A stretch of 64,000 nt of DNA from UBA6197 sp047638075 (GTDB taxonomy: Bacteria > Pseudomonadota > Alphaproteobacteria > Rhodobacterales > Rhodobacteraceae), in assembly GCF_047638075.1 (NCBI RefSeq), contig NZ_JBLJBV010000041.1, forward strand, positions 22,209 to 86,208, given 5' to 3'. The translations under genes were made by a program, and so were the position numbers. The notes under the pieces were generated by a model. That model worked only from the letters and a program-made list of their open reading frames with translations. It searched no databases and was not told the origin of the DNA. Each line of letters begins with the position of its first letter. Within the stretch, counting starts at the first letter, position 1. Below, one piece after another: positions 60,738-64,000 of this stretch.

Positions 60738-61442
60738 ATGTCAGTAGAAAAAGTAGCGCTGATTACCGCAGGTGGCAGTGGCATGGGGGCCGATGCCGCC
60801 CGCAGGCTGGCGGCGGACGGATTTCGCATCGGCATCCTGTCATCATCCGGCAAGGGAGAGGCGCTTGGCAAGGAGCTGGGCGGTTTTGGCGTCACCGGAT
60901 CGAACCGCAGGGCGGACGACCTTGCCGCACTGGTGCAGGGTGCGACAGATCGCTGGGGCCGAGTCGATGTGCTGGTCAACTCCGCCGGGCATGGCCCGAA
61001 AGGCCCTGTGCTGGAAATCCCAGATGACGACTGGCACGAAGGGATGGAAGTCTATCTGCTGAACGTCATTCGGCCCACCCGGCTGGTCACGCCACTGATG
61101 CAGGCGCAGGGTGGCGGTGCGATCATCAACATCTCGACCTTTGCGGCTTTTGAGCCCGATCCGCTGTTCCCGACATCGGGCGTTTTTCGTGCGGGCCTGG
61201 CTGCCTTCACAAAACTTTACGCGGATAAATACGCGGCCAAGAATATCCGCATGAACAATGTCCTTCCGGGGTTCATCGACAGCCTGCCCGAAACCGAGGA
61301 TCGCCGTGCGCGTATCCCGATGGGGCGCTACGGCCACGCGAACGAAGTGTCGTCGCTGATCTCGTGGCTGGCGTCCGAAGGGGCCGCCTACATGACCGGG
61401 CAGAACCTGCGTGTCGACGGCGGGCTGACCCGGGCCGTCTGA
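60738..61442 (+). CDS. Short-chain dehydrogenase/reductase-like protein with altered active site
   Basis: A 234-residue Rossmann protein. ITAGGSGMGADAARRLAADG replaces TGxxxGxG with the same spacing, VDVLVNSAGHGPKG stands for NNAG, and IINISTFAAF includes the usual Ser. At the catalytic Tyr-x3-Lys site it reads SGVFRAGLAAF, so Tyr is replaced by Ser and Lys by Arg. The C-terminal MTGQNLRVDGGLTR is standard. AAAGGAG lies before ATG 60738. It may bind NAD(P) without normal reductase chemistry, or use other residues. It is divergent from a LysR gene. Confidence 0.85.
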   Translation: MSVEKVALITAGGSGMGADAARRLAADGFRIGILSSSGKGEALGKELGGFGVTGSNRRADDLAALVQGATDRWGRVDVLVNSAGHGPKGPVLEIPDDDWHEGMEVYLLNVIRPTRLVTPLMQAQGGGAIINISTFAAFEPDPLFPTSGVFRAGLAAFTKLYADKYAAKNIRMNNVLPGFIDSLPETEDRRARIPMGRYGHANEVSSLISWLASEGAAYMTGQNLRVDGGLTRAV

Positions 61443-61875
61443 TGTTGCGATGACCGCCCCCTGACGGGGCGTGCCGCCTTGCCGGTGAAGTGGGCGGCGT
61501 CATTCATTCAGATCATGGGCGATACGGCGGCAGGTTCCAGGTGGACACCTTGGGATCCAGATCCGCATCGCCCTCATGAGCCGCTTCAACGCCCTCGGCA
61601 CCGCCAAGATCGTTCGCCTCGCATGACGTCAGTGGGGAAAGGGGGGTCACGCCTCAGGCATGAGTTCTGCAACAACGCCTGCTGACGCCCAACCGTTCGG
61701 GCACCGCGCGAACCCGATGGCCCCGGTCTTCGACCCGGGACCCTGCTTGGCCGTCTGGCGCTGCTTGCGGTTTCGATCCAGATCCTCCCGCAGCTATTGG
61801 TCGCTGATCTCTGCAAACCTGCCCATCTCTGGGTGCCTGATTTCAGCTTTGCGCCGATATCCGGGCGGACGCCTC
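61443..61875. other. Degraded stretch between SDR and GNAT genes
   Basis: No intact gene is visible. A rightward run ending at about 61625 reads LGIQIRIALMSRFNALGTAK before a stop, which looks like the end of a larger mobile-element or plasmid protein that I cannot name. The rest has only chance frames. Confidence 0.35.
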
Positions 61876-62379
61876 CTATTTGAAGCGGGATGCGTTCGCC
61901 GCGATTTGGTCGGGCGTAAAGCGAAAAATCGTCATTTCATCAACGCTATAGGCGCCGAGATCCCGGTAGAATTGAATAGTCGGCGTGTTCCAATCCAGAC
62001 AGCCCCATTCCATCAACTGGCATCCACGATCCAAGGCGTGCTGGCAAAGGTATCCCATCATCGTTTTGCCCAGACCTTTGTGCCGCACTTCGGTATCGAC
62101 CAGGAAGCCGTCGATATAAAGCCCTGAACGTCCCGTAAACGCCGATGATTTTTGACAGAAATAGGCAAACCCCACGATGTTGCCGTCGTAGACCCCGAAA
62201 ATGGCTTCACCCAGATTCTCATCGAGCAAGCGCCTGATCTGCGGCTCTGTCGCTGTAATCGCACCGGACATTTTCTGGTAGGCACCCAGTTTATGCATGT
62301 AATGCACCACAAGGGCGGCATCCGCGCTGGTCGCATGTCGGATGGAAAACCTTGGTGTTCTGGTTGGGATGTCTTGCAT
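61876..62379 (-). CDS. GNAT family N-acetyltransferase
   Basis: A 167-residue GNAT protein: SIRHATSADAALVVHYMHKL at the N-terminus, VDTEVRHKGLGKTMMGYLCQ as the acetyl-CoA motif A (R-x2-G-x-G), and WGCLDWNTPTIQFYRDLGAY as motif B. The layout resembles diamine/small-molecule acetyltransferases of the SSAT type. It acts in the cytoplasm; the acceptor is not known. It lies between debris regions with no operon partner. Confidence 0.88.
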   Translation of the reverse strand: MQDIPTRTPRFSIRHATSADAALVVHYMHKLGAYQKMSGAITATEPQIRRLLDENLGEAIFGVYDGNIVGFAYFCQKSSAFTGRSGLYIDGFLVDTEVRHKGLGKTMMGYLCQHALDRGCQLMEWGCLDWNTPTIQFYRDLGAYSVDEMTIFRFTPDQIAANASRFK

Positions 62380-62436
62380 GTCACTCTCGTGATGGGTTGT
62401 GTGTTTGTGGCGGGTTCATAAAGCAGGGGGCGTTGT

Positions 62437-62580
62437 TCAGAAGGGCAATGCCCAAGGCACCAGCGTTACGCTAACCCCAAGTGCCAGCAGAGAAAAGGGC
62501 GTTCCGATCCGCAGGAAGCCGATTAAAGGGTAATTCCCCGGTCCGACCACTAGGGTGTTCATGGGCAGACTGGGGTGGAA
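62437..62580 (-). pseudogene. SLC13/DASS anion transporter C-terminal fragment
   Basis: The last ~47 codons (PMNTLVVGPGNYPLIGFLRI, GTPFSLLALGVSVTLVPWAL) match the final helix and signature of sodium:sulfate/dicarboxylate symporters (SLC13 type). The ~400 residues before it are missing; in their place the frame runs in from an integrase fragment. Confidence 0.6.
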
Positions 62581-62589
62581 TGAGCGCAG

Positions 62590-62765
62590 GCGCGAATGAA
62601 TCGGCAAGATCAGACGCTGCGCGGTGTCAACGATCAAGATGCAGGGGATGTTGACATCTATGATGTCGTCCGGGGTGAGGCCCGAAATCTCCTCACGCCG
62701 CGCCCCGGTCACGGCTGCAATCAAAGGGCACCAGTATCCGGTGTTCCTGCTATGGCGGATCCTGG
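62590..62765 (-). pseudogene. Tyrosine-recombinase (phage integrase) fragment
   Basis: Codons reading YWCPLIAAVTGARREEISGL, TPDDIIDV, IPCILIVDTAQRLILPIHSR match the region around the first catalytic Arg of phage-type integrases (normally GARLEE). The later catalytic His and Tyr are absent. The frame passes directly into the SLC13 remnant. Confidence 0.55.
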
Positions 62766-63061
62766 GTGGCCTGCCGGCTTCTCTGATTGCTTTGAGGGCT
62801 CGGCCACGACTCCATAGGGTTTCTTGCCTGGGGAAGATCATGATCTGGGCGAGAGATCGCCAGCACCCTACCCCAACACGGCGGTGCTCAAAGAGCGTCA
62901 GTTGCAAGGCATTCCTCGCCAGAACGGATCGCGTCGATGGCCAGATCTTTTACCAACGAGAAAACCCGCGACGTAATCTCGACAGTCAAAGCAAGAATTT
63001 GCCGGAGTGATTTGACATTTGGGTTGGATGTCTTCTCGATCGGCATCGCGGCGATAAGGGT

Positions 63062-63584
63062 CTAAATCACATTCGAAAACTCGGAATCGTCGCGCCAGTT
63101 TGGCAAGGGGAGTTCGTCGAGCCGTCGCGTAAGTTGCACATCGCCGCGAATGGCATCTACCAACACCGCGTCCGGCTTCAAGCTCAACCCAGATCGAGGA
63201 GAGATTCCGGGGATCGTATCGCAGGACAGCCTTGCCATCCTTTCGGCCAATTTGCCCAGCCAAACCCTCTGACCAGTAGCGAATCTTGAAAAGATGCACA
63301 CCGTCGCGCCGGATTTGACGGCGCTCGCTGGGCAAAAAGCCTACCCGAAACGCGTCCATGTCGAACGGGATATCACTGGCCATCTCCCCCGAAAGGGCAT
63401 CCCACTTGGCCACTGGCGTGCAGCCAAGGCTTGAATGAATGCTGTTATTGTAGCGGCAGATTTCCAGTGCAAACCAGCCATTGAATTCCGCGAAGGTCAT
63501 CGTGGCCTCAGCTTCGGAATTGTAGGTGCCTTTGGTTGCCAAGTTGGATTGGGCCGTCCCGGGCAGAAGATGAACCGCTCCCAT
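63062..63584 (-). pseudogene. Mu-type transposase fragment, copy B
   Basis: Leftward translation gives FNGWFALEICRYNNSIHSSL, CTPVAKWDALSGEM, DIPFDMDAFRVGFLPSERRQ, RDGVHLFKIRYWSEGLAGQI and IWVELEAGRGV. After a frameshift near 63170 the neighbouring frame continues to a stop at 63062. It is clearly the same family as the fragment at 24.5 kb (about three quarters identical by eye) and retains more of the catalytic-end sequence. It is not functional. Confidence 0.7.
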
Positions 63585-63660
63585 CTTCCCCCCTGTGTCA
63601 GGGAAGTTGTCCGCTGCACTACTTTTCCTCTATTTCTCGGGTGGGCGGGATAGGGCGATG

Positions 63661-64000
63661 ATGTGGGATATTCACCGGAACGCAAATCTGCTGTGCTGAA
63701 GCGGATGCTGCCGCGCAAGGAGAAAGCCTTGGCCGAAACAGCCGCGCTGCTTGTGCTGCGAAAAAAGGGCTACACGATCTTGGGGGGGGGGCTTTGATCC
63801 CGCATGATCAGCACCCCACATCGCCAAACCGCCATGACCCTGATCAACGCGGCCGTCACCGCTGGCGCGCGGCGCACCAAAGCCTGTGCCGAAACCGGCT
63901 GATCGGGGTCGATATCTGGCATCCGGGTCCAGCTTTTACCGCACTTCGCGCGCAGATGGGCGGCAGCATCACCGCGGACGGGCCAAGCCTCCGGTCAGGC
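63661..64000 (+). pseudogene. IS3-like element, broken, running off the window
   Basis: The orfA-like frame starts YSPERKSAVLKRMLPRKEKA and goes straight to LAETAALLVLRKKGYTILGG and a stop at 63797, so the middle of orfA is deleted. A run of ten G at 63782-63791 lies at its end. From ATG 63804 an orfB-like start (MISTPHRQTAMTLINAAVTA, GARRTKACAETG) hits a TGA after about 30 codons. The element continues past 64000. Confidence 0.6.

Noticed and set aside
1..64000. CRISPR arrays, tRNA or rRNA genes, riboswitches
   Set aside because: No regularly spaced repeats, no tRNA-like CCA/anticodon arrangement and no rRNA-like blocks were recognised by reading; tRNAscan, Infernal and a repeat finder would be decisive.

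Overview
The window looks like DNA from an alphaproteobacterium of the Rhodobacteraceae (Roseobacter-type). The support is high GC coding DNA, very dense operons with ATGA/GTGA overlaps, many ABC importers for organic solutes, and an SdhBCD set of alphaproteobacterial type. This placement is an inference from gene style and protein families; no rRNA or tRNA gene was seen. Long catabolic operons are separated by stretches of broken insertion sequences (IS), which suggests a chromid, plasmid or chromosomal island with much gene exchange.

Region by region. 1-9.6 kb: peptide uptake and hydrolysis, with two dipeptide-type solute-binding proteins, an amidohydrolase, a P1-family (DmpA/BapA-type) aminopeptidase and a complete DppBCDF-like importer. 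9.7-12.7 kb: an Rrf2/NsrR-like regulator, a DUF2249 protein, a small unknown protein, and sdhB-sdhC-sdhD with no sdhA. 12.8-13.2 kb: a chimeric transposase remnant. 13.2-17.5 kb: a compact five-gene operon (PqqD-like protein, HPr-kinase-like protein, two GT2 glycosyltransferases, NTP_transf_5-type nucleotidyltransferase). It is the best candidate here for an undescribed peptide- or glycan-modifying system. 17.6-19.5 kb: remains of IS3, IS21, IS5 and IS630 elements and of a glutaryl-CoA dehydrogenase gene. 19.6-21.6 kb: an EamA exporter and a divergent LysR regulator. 22-25.7 kb: a HipA-type kinase with an extra AbiEi-like N-terminal region behind a striking inverted repeat, then a Mu-type transposase fragment interrupted by a truncated IS5 element.

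25.8-34.8 kb: a divergent catabolic locus. One arm is aldehyde dehydrogenase, a polar amino-acid-type ABC importer and a DAO-family flavin oxidase. The other is a GntR regulator, UbiD-type decarboxylase, UbiX-type prenyltransferase and a TIGR02444 protein. Together they suggest uptake and oxidation of an amine or amino-acid-like aromatic compound, ending in prenylated-FMN-dependent decarboxylation. 34.8-35.4 kb: an internally deleted IS5 copy carrying a perfect palindrome. 35.8-51.7 kb: a roughly 16-kb leftward operon: CoA ligase, polyamine-type ABC importer with fused permease, GlpD, AGPS-like FAD enzyme, FGGY kinase, aldehyde dehydrogenase, two enoyl-CoA hydratases, TetR regulator, iron alcohol dehydrogenase and thioesterase. 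It probably degrades a glycerol-linked or other polyol-plus-acyl substrate. 51.9-53.1 kb: IS66 and IS1380 fragments.

53.5-61.4 kb: an MliC-like secreted protein, then a quinone/electrophile-defence cluster (esterase remnant, ring-cleaving dioxygenase, pirin, glutathionyl-hydroquinone reductase, WrbA, divergent LysR), an IS1182 remnant, and a LysR/short-chain dehydrogenase pair. 61.9-64 kb: a GNAT acetyltransferase and more debris (integrase/SLC13 chimera, a second Mu-type transposase fragment, a broken IS3-like element).
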